Positions 27,548-36,226 of a DNA stretch of 64,000 nucleotides are shown piece after piece. The translations under genes were made by a program, and so were the position numbers. This DNA comes from Streptomyces peucetius. Its GTDB lineage: Bacteria; Actinomycetota; Actinomycetes; Streptomycetales; Streptomycetaceae. The notes beneath the pieces are model-generated. The model was not told the origin of the DNA. It made no database searches and saw only the letters and a list, made by a program, of their open reading frames with translations. The stretch covers positions 6,696,001-6,760,000 of the forward strand of contig NZ_CP107567.1 of NCBI RefSeq assembly GCF_025854275.1, in the 5' to 3' direction. Within the stretch, counting starts at the first letter, position 1. Each line of letters begins with the position of its first letter.

Positions 27548-27563
27548 TCGTGTTACGAGCTCT

Positions 27564-27662
27564 TAGCCAAGTGGAAACGAGTGCATCCAGCTCCACCAAC
27601 GCCGCGCGACGTTCCAACTCAGTCCGAAGCGGGGTCGTGGAATGCCAGGTGGCGCTAAGGGT
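27564..27662 (-). pseudogene. DNA methyltransferase fragment (Eco57I-like C-terminal region)
   Basis: Thirty-three codons on the minus strand (WHSTTPLRTELERRAALVEL, then DALVSTWL) resemble the C-terminal helical region of large Eco57I/PglX-like adenine methylases, which typically read RRALVELDALVA. It is cut on its 3' side by IS5 element B and fused on its 5' side to helicase sequence. The match is short, so the family call is tentative. Confidence 0.45.
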
Positions 27663-27663
27663 T

Positions 27664-28024
27664 TGCGCATCAGGTTGTGCGACTCGTCGATGACGACCGC
27701 GTCCCAGCGGATCTGCTCCAGATGATGCTTGTACTGGTCGGTGTTCTTCAGGGTGTCGATGGAGACGATGACCCGCTTGAAGTACGTGAACGGGTTCCGC
27801 CCCGCCGGGATCTCCCGCTGCACCTTCTCGATGCCCGCCGAGTCCAGGTGGATCAGCGGAATCGCGAACCGGGTCCACAGCTCGTGCTGGAACTGCTCCA
27901 GGACGTGCTGCGGTGTGACGACGAGAATGCGCTCGCCCCGGCCTCGGCGGATCAGCTCGGCCAGGGTGAGGCCGATCTCCAGCGTCTTGCCGAGGCCGAC
28001 CACGTCGGCGATCAGCAGCCGGGG
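27664..28024 (-). pseudogene. SNF2-like helicase fragment
   Basis: About 120 codons covering motifs I to II of a SNF2-type ATPase: LLIADVVGLGKTLEIGLTL (Walker A, with Val where Glu is usual), ILVVTPQHVLEQFQHELW (motif Ia), FKRVIVSIDTLKN and WDAVVIDESHNL (DExH). The sequence type is that of large defence-associated helicases encoded beside adenine methylases (DISARM DrmD-like or restriction-linked). Everything before and after is missing, and neighbouring fragments come from other genes. Confidence 0.75.
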
Positions 28025-28038
28025 CCGCAGGTTGAGAC

Positions 28039-28317
28039 CCCTGTGGCCAGCCACGGCCGCTCGGCCTCCGGGTCGGCGTCCAGGAACGCGGCGATCCGCG
28101 GGCCCCAGATCGTCTTGAGGACCTCGATCTCCTGCGCGAAGCGCAGCCGGGCCTCGGAGTCGACGACCGAGGCCTTGATCACCTTCACAGCCGCGGGCTC
28201 TCCACCGGGCGACTCGCCGAGATAAACCTGGCCCATGCCACCCTGCCCGATACGGCCGAGCAGCTCGAAGCCGCCGAGTTCGGCGGGGTCCTCGGGGCTC
28301 AGCGGCGTCGTCTGCAC
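28039..28317 (-). pseudogene. Ser/Thr kinase, N-terminal fragment
   Basis: Begins at GTG 28317 with GAGG upstream. It encodes the kinase N-lobe: FELLGRIGQGGMGQVYLG (glycine loop) and AAVKVIKASVVD (Lys). It ends after ERPWLATG, where it fuses to the SNF2 fragment, so the catalytic loop and DFG are absent. A non-functional relic of a PknB-like Streptomyces kinase, probably left by a deletion. Confidence 0.8.
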
Positions 28318-28591
28318 GGGTCCTCGTTCGGGCTGATCAGGTGGTGAATGTCCGGGAACACCGTAGTCGACTGCACTGGGTGACGGGAGGGACGTCGACT
28401 TCGGCCCGAGGCGCACCGTGGTTCGTAGAAATGCCCGATGAACGCCCCTTCGATCGATCTCCACAACAACTCCATATCGTGTTGGTCAAGCCCGGTGTGT
28501 CGGGACGTAGCGGCTGATATTTCAAGAGATCTCCAGGGTGTCTGATCATCGGCCGCCCTCGTGCCTCAACCGCCCAGGAGGTTTCCGCCGC

Positions 28592-31500
28592 ATGCCCGAC
28601 GAGCCCAGGACCACGTCCGCACCCGCCGGCGACCCCGGTCTCGATCGGCTGAGAACCGTGCTCGGCGACTGGCGTAACTCCCTGCTGGACATGGGCGGAC
28701 GGAACCGGTTGCTGAACTTTCGGCACACCAGGACCGCGACCTTGGAGATCACCACCCCCGACGCTGCGGCGCTCCTCGGCGGGCTTGCCAAGGGCTGGGA
28801 CTTCGCGCCCGTCGACGAGGACTCGTGCGACGGCGAGGATTCGTACGACGGCGACGACGCCTGCAGCGGCGGGACCGGCCGGGCGGCGACGGACCGTCCC
28901 GGACTCGTCACGCAGAAGATCACGCAGGCCGCGCTCAACAGCGCGCTCTATCAACTGCGTCAGCGGTCCGGGCAGATGTTCAACGACTACGGCCTGTGGG
29001 TGCTGTGGCTGGGCGTCGGCATGCTCGACTGGCGGGAGGAAGGCGCCCACGAGGCCAGCTCGGCGCCGCTCGTCCTCGTCCCCGTCGAACTGAGCCGCTC
29101 GACCACCGACCGGCGCTACCGGCTCCACCTCGCCGACGGCCAGGACCGCGCCCACAACCCCGCGCTCGCTGTGAAGACGGACCGCCTCGGCGTCGACTGG
29201 AGCCCGGTCACCATCACCGACCCCACCGATCTGCCCCGCGTGGTCGCGGCCGCCCGCGACGTCGCCTCCGGACTGAAGGGCTGGAAGGTCGACGAGCGGG
29301 TGGTGCTGGGCCTCTTCGCGTCGCACCGCGAAGCGATGTACCAGGACCTGCAGCAGAACGAGGACCAGATCCTCGCCCACCCGCTGGTGCGTGCCGTTGC
29401 CCTGGGACCCGACGCCGGCCTGCCCGACGACCTCATCGGCTTCGACCCTCCGGAGCTGGACCGGATCGATGAGATCCAGCTGCCGGAGAAGACCCCGCTG
29501 GTCCTGGACGCCGACGCCTCCCAGCGCCAGTGCATCGCCGCCGCGCTCGACAACCGCTCCTTCGTCATGAGCGGCCCGCCCGGCACAGGCAAGAGTCAGA
29601 CCATCACCAACATGATCGCCGCCCTGATGCACGCCGGCCGCAGCGTCCTGTTCGTCAGTGAGAAGGCCGCGGCGCTCGACGTGGTACGCAACCGGCTGCG
29701 CGGTGTGGGGCTCGGCGACTTCGTCATGGCGCTGCACAGCGGCGACACCGGCAAGAAGGCCGTGGCCACCGAACTCGCCCGCGTACTGACCACGGAAGCC
29801 CGGGTCAGCGGTGCCGCCGAGCACGAGCTGGAGCGGGCACGGCAACTGCGCGAGGAGCTGTCCGCGTACGCCGCGGCCATGAACCAGACCCGGGAGCCGA
29901 TTCGGCGCACCCTGCACGACGTCCTCGGCCGGCTGGTGCAGCTCGAGCAGGCCGGCACACCGCAGCTCCCGCTCGCCGCGCAGAACGCGAAGACCGCACA
30001 GACCCTGAGCGCGGCCGCGCTGCAGGAGGCGGCGACCGCCGCCCAGTCCGTCAGCCGTGCCTGGCGACCGGCCGCCGAGGGGGAGACCTTCCCGTGGCGC
30101 GGACTGACCGGCACTTCGGCCCACCAGGCCGTCGCCGAGGCCGACGAAGCACTCGATGCGCTAATGACCGCCGTCCGGCGGAGGCCCTTCGCCGCCGCCA
30201 CCGACGAGCCGGGCACCGTGCGTGAGCTGCAGCAGGCCGTACGGACGCTGCGTGACGCCCTGCCTGAGCAGGACGCACCCGCACCGGACGCTGCGCTGCC
30301 GGAGGACGTCGCCGACCAGGTCGCACAACTCGCCGCTCTCTTCGGGCTACCCGAGCGCGGCGACGCCGAAAAGGCCTTCGCGCTGTGCGAGCTGGCCGAC
30401 GTGACCGCGTCCGAACACCGTCCGCCGCGCGGGTGGTTCGACACGGCGACCCTGCGGCAGGCCCACGAGGCCGCAGCACAGCTTCGGGAGGCGCTGGCCG
30501 CCGAGGCGCAGGCCCGCGCCGCCGCGGAGGACGTGTTCACCGGTCAGGTGCTGCACGCGACGGAACTCCCGGCCCTGGTACAGCGCTTCAAGGAGCAGCA
30601 CCAAAGGCTGATGCACCGGTTCTCCGCCCAGTTCAAGGCCGACCGCGCTGCGGTGACGGTACTCACCCGGACCGGCGCATGGGACAAGTCGCTCGCCGGC
30701 AGGCTCGACGACGCTCTCGCCTGGCACACCGCCGCCGGAGAAGTCGTACGCCTCACCGCGCTGCACAGCGCACTCCTCGGCCGCCGCACGCCCCGCGTCC
30801 CGCAGGACATCGATGCGCTCGACCGCGCACTCGCAACCGCCGACCGCATCGCCGAAGTGGGCCGCGACGCGCAGCGGCCGGAGGCACTCACCGCACTGCT
30901 CGCCGACGACGCCGAGCACGATCGCCTGCCGGGGCTCCTCGCGGACAACATCCGCCGTGCGCTCACTGACTGGTGCGCCGTCGCGAGCCGCCGCGCCGAC
31001 CGCTGGTCCGACGCCGTCGCCGCGCTGCTCGACCAGTTCGACCCCGCACGCGGCGCGCAGCTCTCGCCCGCGCTGCTCGGACCCTTCGACCAGGCCCGGC
31101 AACTCATCGACAGCCTCCGCGACGATCCGCGCGGACCCGAGGAGTGGCACACCTACCGCAGCGGCCTCGGCGTCCTCGCCCGCCACGGCGCCGACGACGT
31201 GATCACCACCGCCGCCGAACGGGGCCTCGACCCGTCGACCCTCCCCGACGTGGTCGAGCAGGCGCTGCTGCGCTCCTGGGCCGAAGGCGTCCTGGCCACC
31301 GACACCCGGCTGCGTACCACCCGCTCCGACGACCTCGACGCGCGCGTCGCCGACTTCCGGGCAGCGGACCGGCGGCTGATCGCTGCGGCAGGCGGGGCCG
31401 TCATAGAAGCCTGCAACAGGCGCCGGCCGCGCAGTTTCGGCAGCGGCGGCGGCGCCGTGATCGTCCGCGAGGCGGAGAAGAAGACCCGGCACATGCCCGT

Positions 31501-33634
31501 CCGTGAACTCCTCGGCAGGACCCGGGAGGTGGTGCAGCGCATCAAGCCGTGCTTCATGATGAGCCCGCTCAGCGTCAGTCAGTTGCTCCCCACCGACTAC
31601 CACTTCGACGTGGTGATCTTCGACGAGGCGTCACAGGTGCGGCCCAGCGACGCTGTCAACTGCATATACCGCGGACGCAGCCTCGTCGTTGCTGGGGACG
31701 AGAAGCAGCTGCCGCCGACCTCGTTCTTCGACGCCTCCGTCGAGGACGACTCGGACGAGTACGCCGAGGACGTACCCGACTCCTTCGAGTCCCTGCTGCA
31801 CGCCTGCAAGGCCGGAGCCATGCGCGACCTGCCGCTCCGCTGGCACTACCGCAGCCGCCACGAGAACCTCATCACCTTCAGCAACCGCCGGTTCTACGAC
31901 AACTCGATGATCACATTCCCGGGTGCCCTCGACGAGGGCAACGACGTCGGTGTCGCGTTCCTGGAGGCCGAAGGCGTCTACGACAGGGGCGGACGGCGTG
32001 ACAACACACGGGAGGCCGAATACGTCGCCCGGCGGGTCATCCACCACTTCGACACCCGGCCCGGCAGGACGCTCGGTGTGGTCGCACTCTCCCAGGCCCA
32101 GGCGTCCGCCATCGACCACGCGGTCCAGCAGGCCCGGCTGGCCCGGCCGGATCTCGAACACTGCTTCACCGAGGACCGCCTCGACGGCTTCTTCGTCAAG
32201 AACCTCGAATCCGTCCAGGGCGACGAGCGAGACGTAATGATCATGTCGGTGGGCTACGGTCGCGACGAGAACGGAAAGCTCGGCCTCAACTTCGGCCCCA
32301 TCAACAAGGGCGGAGGCTGGCGGCGCCTCAACGTCGCCGTGACCCGCGCCCGTTACCGCATGGAGGTCGTCGCCTCCTTCCGTGGCGCGAACCTGCCCGA
32401 CAGCCCCAACGAAAGCGTCCAGCACCTCAAGCGCTACCTCGAATACGCGGAGAACGGCCCCGCCGTCCTCGCCGCCGACGCCGTGCAGTTCGACGCCGAA
32501 CCCGACAGCCCCTTCGAGGAGTCGGTGCTCGAAGTGCTCCGAGGCTGGGGATACACCGTCCAGCCCCAGGTCGGTGTCGCCGGCTACCGTATCGACCTCG
32601 GTCTGCGCCACCCCGAACTCCCCGGCGCCTACGCCCTCGGTATCGAGTGCGACGGCGCGATGTACCACTCCTCCCGGGCGGCCCGTGACAGGGACCGGCT
32701 GCGTGAGCAGGTGCTCAACGGGCTGGGCTGGCGGCTGTACCGGATCTGGGGAACGGACTGGTACCGGGGACGCGCCGCGGCGGAACTGCGACTGCGCGAA
32801 GCGGTGGAGGGAGCCGTCGCACAGGGCCCCTTGGCAGCCTCCGGCCCCGTCGTGCCCGAAGTCGCCGCGGACGCGAACGCCGATCGCGGAGCGTCGGTGG
32901 TCGCGGCGGACGGGGAGGGAGGCGGCCGGACGATCACGATGCCGATCGGCGAAACGCCGACCGGGCCGACCGCCCCGACGGTACCGAGCGCGTCCTTCTT
33001 GCCGCCCGTGCCCGCCGGTTCGAACACGGCAGAGATCCAGCACCATCGTGTGCCCGTGGATGCGGCAGCGGGGCGGGAGTGGAGCGACGAATACAGCGAA
33101 AGCCGGTTCGCCGTCTCCTCCGTCCACGAACTCCACACGCCCGAGGCCAGGCGCGACCTGCGGAAGGTACTTGCCCGGATCATCGAGACCGAGGGGCCCG
33201 TACACGAGGACCTGCTCGTCCAGCGGGCCAGGGAAGCGTGGGGTGTGGCCCGGGCCGGCAACCGGATCAGAGACAACGTGCGCGCAGTGGCGGACATGCT
33301 GGTCCGGTCAGGACTCGCCACGGTCGACGGCTCGTTCTTCGACGTGGCGGAGCGCGACGGCCGCCTCAAGGCGCGCAGGCCTGCGGAGGGCGAGGTCCCG
33401 CGCAAGGTCGCCTACATCGCTCCGGCCGAACGCCATCTGGCGCTCTGCGAGTTGACGGTCGAATGCCCTGGCATGTCGCAGGAGGAACTGATCAAGCAGA
33501 CCTGTGACTTCTTCGGCTGGCGCCGCATGGGCAAGGACATCCGCGACTGCCTGGCTGCCGACATCGCGGAGCTGTACCGCCAGGGCAGGCTGGAAGGGGG
33601 CCCGGGCCGCATCGGAGTGCCGGACAACGTGTGA
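28592..33634 (+). CDS. Hhe-type anti-phage helicase-nuclease (DUF4011-helicase-Vsr-like-DUF3320)
   Basis: 1680 residues; ATG 28592 has AGGAGG 10 bases upstream. Order: DUF4011 N-terminal domain (DWRNSLLDMGGRNRLLNFR, about 30-50), SF1 helicase with Walker A SGPPGTGKSQTITN (about 330), a 600-residue helical insert, motif II VVIFDEASQVRPSDA, motif III VAGDEKQLPPTSFF, motif VI NVAVTRARYRMEVV, then a PDDEXK/Vsr-like nuclease (GYRIDLGLRH, IECDGAMYHSSR, about 1345-1400) and C-terminal DUF3320-type repeats. This is the architecture of hhe, a single-gene anti-phage system described by Gao and colleagues (2020). All catalytic motifs look intact. It stands alone, next to wrecked defence genes. Confidence 0.88.
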   Translation: MPDEPRTTSAPAGDPGLDRLRTVLGDWRNSLLDMGGRNRLLNFRHTRTATLEITTPDAAALLGGLAKGWDFAPVDEDSCDGEDSYDGDDACSGGTGRAATDRPGLVTQKITQAALNSALYQLRQRSGQMFNDYGLWVLWLGVGMLDWREEGAHEASSAPLVLVPVELSRSTTDRRYRLHLADGQDRAHNPALAVKTDRLGVDWSPVTITDPTDLPRVVAAARDVASGLKGWKVDERVVLGLFASHREAMYQDLQQNEDQILAHPLVRAVALGPDAGLPDDLIGFDPPELDRIDEIQLPEKTPLVLDADASQRQCIAAALDNRSFVMSGPPGTGKSQTITNMIAALMHAGRSVLFVSEKAAALDVVRNRLRGVGLGDFVMALHSGDTGKKAVATELARVLTTEARVSGAAEHELERARQLREELSAYAAAMNQTREPIRRTLHDVLGRLVQLEQAGTPQLPLAAQNAKTAQTLSAAALQEAATAAQSVSRAWRPAAEGETFPWRGLTGTSAHQAVAEADEALDALMTAVRRRPFAAATDEPGTVRELQQAVRTLRDALPEQDAPAPDAALPEDVADQVAQLAALFGLPERGDAEKAFALCELADVTASEHRPPRGWFDTATLRQAHEAAAQLREALAAEAQARAAAEDVFTGQVLHATELPALVQRFKEQHQRLMHRFSAQFKADRAAVTVLTRTGAWDKSLAGRLDDALAWHTAAGEVVRLTALHSALLGRRTPRVPQDIDALDRALATADRIAEVGRDAQRPEALTALLADDAEHDRLPGLLADNIRRALTDWCAVASRRADRWSDAVAALLDQFDPARGAQLSPALLGPFDQARQLIDSLRDDPRGPEEWHTYRSGLGVLARHGADDVITTAAERGLDPSTLPDVVEQALLRSWAEGVLATDTRLRTTRSDDLDARVADFRAADRRLIAAAGGAVIEACNRRRPRSFGSGGGAVIVREAEKKTRHMPVRELLGRTREVVQRIKPCFMMSPLSVSQLLPTDYHFDVVIFDEASQVRPSDAVNCIYRGRSLVVAGDEKQLPPTSFFDASVEDDSDEYAEDVPDSFESLLHACKAGAMRDLPLRWHYRSRHENLITFSNRRFYDNSMITFPGALDEGNDVGVAFLEAEGVYDRGGRRDNTREAEYVARRVIHHFDTRPGRTLGVVALSQAQASAIDHAVQQARLARPDLEHCFTEDRLDGFFVKNLESVQGDERDVMIMSVGYGRDENGKLGLNFGPINKGGGWRRLNVAVTRARYRMEVVASFRGANLPDSPNESVQHLKRYLEYAENGPAVLAADAVQFDAEPDSPFEESVLEVLRGWGYTVQPQVGVAGYRIDLGLRHPELPGAYALGIECDGAMYHSSRAARDRDRLREQVLNGLGWRLYRIWGTDWYRGRAAAELRLREAVEGAVAQGPLAASGPVVPEVAADANADRGASVVAADGEGGGRTITMPIGETPTGPTAPTVPSASFLPPVPAGSNTAEIQHHRVPVDAAAGREWSDEYSESRFAVSSVHELHTPEARRDLRKVLARIIETEGPVHEDLLVQRAREAWGVARAGNRIRDNVRAVADMLVRSGLATVDGSFFDVAERDGRLKARRPAEGEVPRKVAYIAPAERHLALCELTVECPGMSQEELIKQTCDFFGWRRMGKDIRDCLAADIAELYRQGRLEGGPGRIGVPDNV

Positions 33635-33788
33635 TCGGCGCGGCTTCGATCTGGCTCGGTAGATGGATCGCCACGGGCCGCGCGGTCGTCGGCGGGGCAA
33701 ACCGGGCGGCGCCGTCGTGCCCATCGCAGACCTCGTCTTCGCGTCCGGCTGCCCTACATGCTCACAGGCCGCCACTAGGGTGCTCATC

Positions 33789-35177
33789 ATGAAGACGACC
33801 GGTCGACGCCATGCGGCCTTAGCCGTGGTGTGCGCGCTCCTCCCCACGCTGGCTCTCGGATGTACGGACGGGGCGGACGACAGCCCCGACGAGGCCAAGC
33901 ATGGGGGAACGTCGACCGCGGCCATCGAGGAAGCCCCACCCCCGGCCGAGGGGCTGGGGGACATCATGGTCGCCGGTCGAGCAGTCACCGGATCAGAACC
34001 GTCCGGAACCCCGAAGGTGCCGTACCGGCGCACCTACACAGAGGGCTCCCTGTACGCCGCGGTGACGGGGTACCGGTCGATGACTTACGGCAGCGCAGGA
34101 CTTGAAGGGGTGTACAACGACGAACTGACCGCCGGTCTCAAGGGTGGTAGTAGTCGTTCCGGACACGTGGTGACGACGATCCGACCCGAAGTCCAGGTGG
34201 CCGCAGCCGAGGCCCTGGGCGACAGCAAGGGCGCTGCGGTCGCCGTCGATGTGGAAACCGGCCACATCCTGGCCATGGTCAGTACCCCGTCGTACGACCC
34301 GTCGGCATTCACCGGCAACGCGCGCTCGGACGAGACGGCGTGGAACAAGATTCTGGACGACGAGGACAAGCCCCTGTTGAACAAGGCCCTTCGGGATGCC
34401 GAGGCGCCACGTCAGACCTTCTATCTGGTCGTCGCGGCTGCCGCTCTCGAAGAAGGGCTCTACCGCAATGTCGATGTGCCGACTCGTGCTCCGCTGCCCT
34501 ACGTCCTGCCGGGGACGACGACCGAACTCACATCGGACGATGCTTCGTGCTCCCGGGCATCGATCCGGACCGCCTTGCGGCAGTCGTGCGACAACGTCTT
34601 CGCGGAGATGGCCGTCGAGCTGGGACACAGCACCCTCCTGAAGACGGCGGAGGCGTTCGGATTCAATGACGACGCCTTGTTGACGCCCGTGCGGGAGGCG
34701 GTGAGCACCTACCCGGCGGGAGAGCTGAGAGACCATGAAGTGGCTCTCTCGGGAATCGGCTGGGGCGAGGTGACGGCTACGCCACTCAGGATGGCTGACG
34801 TCATGGCGGTCATCGCCAACGGCGGTCGGCACACGCCCCCTTCGTCGGTCGACAGGATCGTGCACGGCGACGGGACCGTACACCGGCCTACTCGTCAGGG
34901 TGGCTCTGCGGCAGGGCGCCGCGTCATCAGCCACGAGACGGCCGAGCTGCTTCGGTCCGCCGTCGAAACCGCCCCCGGAGCCGGCGGCGTCACCGCATGG
35001 GTCCAGCCCGCCCGGGCCTACGATGCCGTGCCCACTTCATGGTCTCTTTCGTACGCTCAGGCCAAGGGGGGCAGCACCGTCGCAATCGCCGTGCGGGTCG
35101 AAAACCCCACCGATGCAACGGGCGATGTCCGTCCGGCGGTCGCGGTGGCCGAGCGCATGAGGCTGTCCTTGTCGTGA
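33789..35177 (+). CDS. Penicillin-binding-protein-like lipoprotein without catalytic motifs
   Basis: 462 residues. A lipobox (LLPTLALGC) predicts membrane anchoring outside the cell. The rest follows the class B PBP transpeptidase fold: GAAVAVDVETGHILAMVSTPSYDP, then a helix AAAALEEGLYRN. The SxxK position, normally PGSTFK, is PRQTFY, so both Ser and Lys are lost. SxN is SCDN, and the KTG strand is absent (RAYDAVPTSWSLSYAQ). The fold is conserved in good order, with no frameshift, so this is a pseudoenzyme, possibly a regulator or beta-lactam decoy, and not a broken gene. Confidence 0.85.
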   Translation: MKTTGRRHAALAVVCALLPTLALGCTDGADDSPDEAKHGGTSTAAIEEAPPPAEGLGDIMVAGRAVTGSEPSGTPKVPYRRTYTEGSLYAAVTGYRSMTYGSAGLEGVYNDELTAGLKGGSSRSGHVVTTIRPEVQVAAAEALGDSKGAAVAVDVETGHILAMVSTPSYDPSAFTGNARSDETAWNKILDDEDKPLLNKALRDAEAPRQTFYLVVAAAALEEGLYRNVDVPTRAPLPYVLPGTTTELTSDDASCSRASIRTALRQSCDNVFAEMAVELGHSTLLKTAEAFGFNDDALLTPVREAVSTYPAGELRDHEVALSGIGWGEVTATPLRMADVMAVIANGGRHTPPSSVDRIVHGDGTVHRPTRQGGSAAGRRVISHETAELLRSAVETAPGAGGVTAWVQPARAYDAVPTSWSLSYAQAKGGSTVAIAVRVENPTDATGDVRPAVAVAERMRLSLS

Positions 35178-35228
35178 GACGCGCCCTCCCATGGCGCTGA
35201 TGGGGCCGGAGCTCCCTGTCGACCGGGG

Positions 35229-35533
35229 TCAGCTCAGCAACGCCGTCATGGCACCGACGAAGCCCTCGTAGTGCCGGGGAAGTGGGCGGGGCCCGGCAGC
35301 ACGACGGTTTCGGAGCGGGGAAACGCCTCGGCGGACGCAGCCAATGTGCGCGGCGGCGCGGTGACGTCGAAGTCGGGCGCCGGCAGCAGGGTCCACTCCT
35401 CGCACCCGGTCAGTGCTTCGCGAGTCGCCACGGGGGTGAAGGGCACTCTCCACTTCGCACACCGCCGCCGCCTCGCGGTTCCGCTGTTCCGCGCCGGCCC
35501 GGTGGGTGCGGGTCCCCACGACGGGGCCGTCAC
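35229..35533 (-). pseudogene. Alpha/beta hydrolase remnant
   Basis: The C-terminal third of an alpha/beta hydrolase broken by at least two frameshifts. One frame gives APDFDVTAPPRTLAASAEAF and VVLPGPAHFPG (Asp and His of a triad), another the beginning (AEQRNREAAAVCEVESALHP) and the end (FVGAMTALLS). The same order is intact in the hydrolase at 41822-42670, of which this is a diverged partial copy. Confidence 0.75.
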
Positions 35534-35557
35534 GATGGGGCCGTCACGACGGGCCCC

Positions 35558-36226
35558 TCACCATGGGCTGTCGGGCAGCCGGTCGTCGATGTGGTCGTCG
35601 CTGTAGCCGAGCCGTTCGCCGATCGACTCGAAGCGGGCGCGGCGGGCCTCGCTGATCGTGACATCGCACGTGCAGAGAATCTGGAGCAGCAGGCGGAACC
35701 CGAGGTCGGGATCGACATGCGTGACGCACTCCTCCAGTGCCGGCACCGCGCTCCGGAGCGCCGGGGCACCGGTGTGCTCCGTCCGGTCCGTCAGTTCCGG
35801 GGCGGACTGCCGGACCTCTCGCAGGACCGCCTCCGCCGTCTGTGTCCGGGCGGGCGACACGTGGGGGACGTAAACGGGGTCCACGTTCTTCAGCCGCGCC
35901 CGGGACACCTCGGCGATGCGCCCGAGCCACGTCCGGCCGTCGGCGTCGAACTCGTCGTCGTCGTTCCACCGGCCGGACGCCGCCCGCCACAGTGCGGTGA
36001 CCGCGTCGTCCGACAGGGCCGAGTGCAGCAGCCGTTGCACGTCCTCCAGCAGCACCGCCGCCTGCGAGCCGGGCACGAGGCCGGCGTCGGCATGGGCGAC
36101 GCGCTCGATGTTCTCGCGCAGCGTCCCTTCGTAACGCCAGCCGGACCCGTGGAAGACGGCCGCGAGCATGGGCAGCCCGAAACGGCCGAGCGCGAAGTCA
36201 CGCCGGCCCGGATCGACGGCGGCCAC
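35558..36226 (-). CDS. CdiI-type immunity protein, second copy
   Basis: About 222 residues from GTG 36226. It shares the layout of the upstream neighbour: RRDFALGRFGLPML, then VQRLLHSALSDDAVTALWRA, GRTWLGRIAEVSRARL, a variable acidic linker and a C-terminal VDPDLGFRLLLQILCTCDVTI with GERLGYSDDHI. The pattern matches contact-dependent inhibition immunity proteins (CdiI_3-like). It lies directly behind a toxin gene and a first immunity gene on the same strand. A recent partial duplicate is at 12857-13066. Confidence 0.72.
   Translation of the reverse strand: MAAVDPGRRDFALGRFGLPMLAAVFHGSGWRYEGTLRENIERVAHADAGLVPGSQAAVLLEDVQRLLHSALSDDAVTALWRAASGRWNDDDEFDADGRTWLGRIAEVSRARLKNVDPVYVPHVSPARTQTAEAVLREVRQSAPELTDRTEHTGAPALRSAVPALEECVTHVDPDLGFRLLLQILCTCDVTISEARRARFESIGERLGYSDDHIDDRLPDSPW

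Larger units (their letters stand above)
24995..27562 (+). mobile_element. IS5-family element B, split by an ISL3 element
   Basis: Terminal inverted repeats GAGCTCGTAACACGATC (24995-25011) and its complement (27546-27562) are perfect over 17 bp. TTA is present on both sides (24992-24994 and 27563-27565), the TNA-type target duplication of the IS1031 group of IS5. It abuts IS5 element A directly and carries its own transposase at 26739-27547. Confidence 0.88.

Noticed and set aside
28337..33205. Long antisense open frames opposite the Hhe gene
   Set aside because: They mirror codon bias of the plus-strand gene, lack ribosome sites and match no family.
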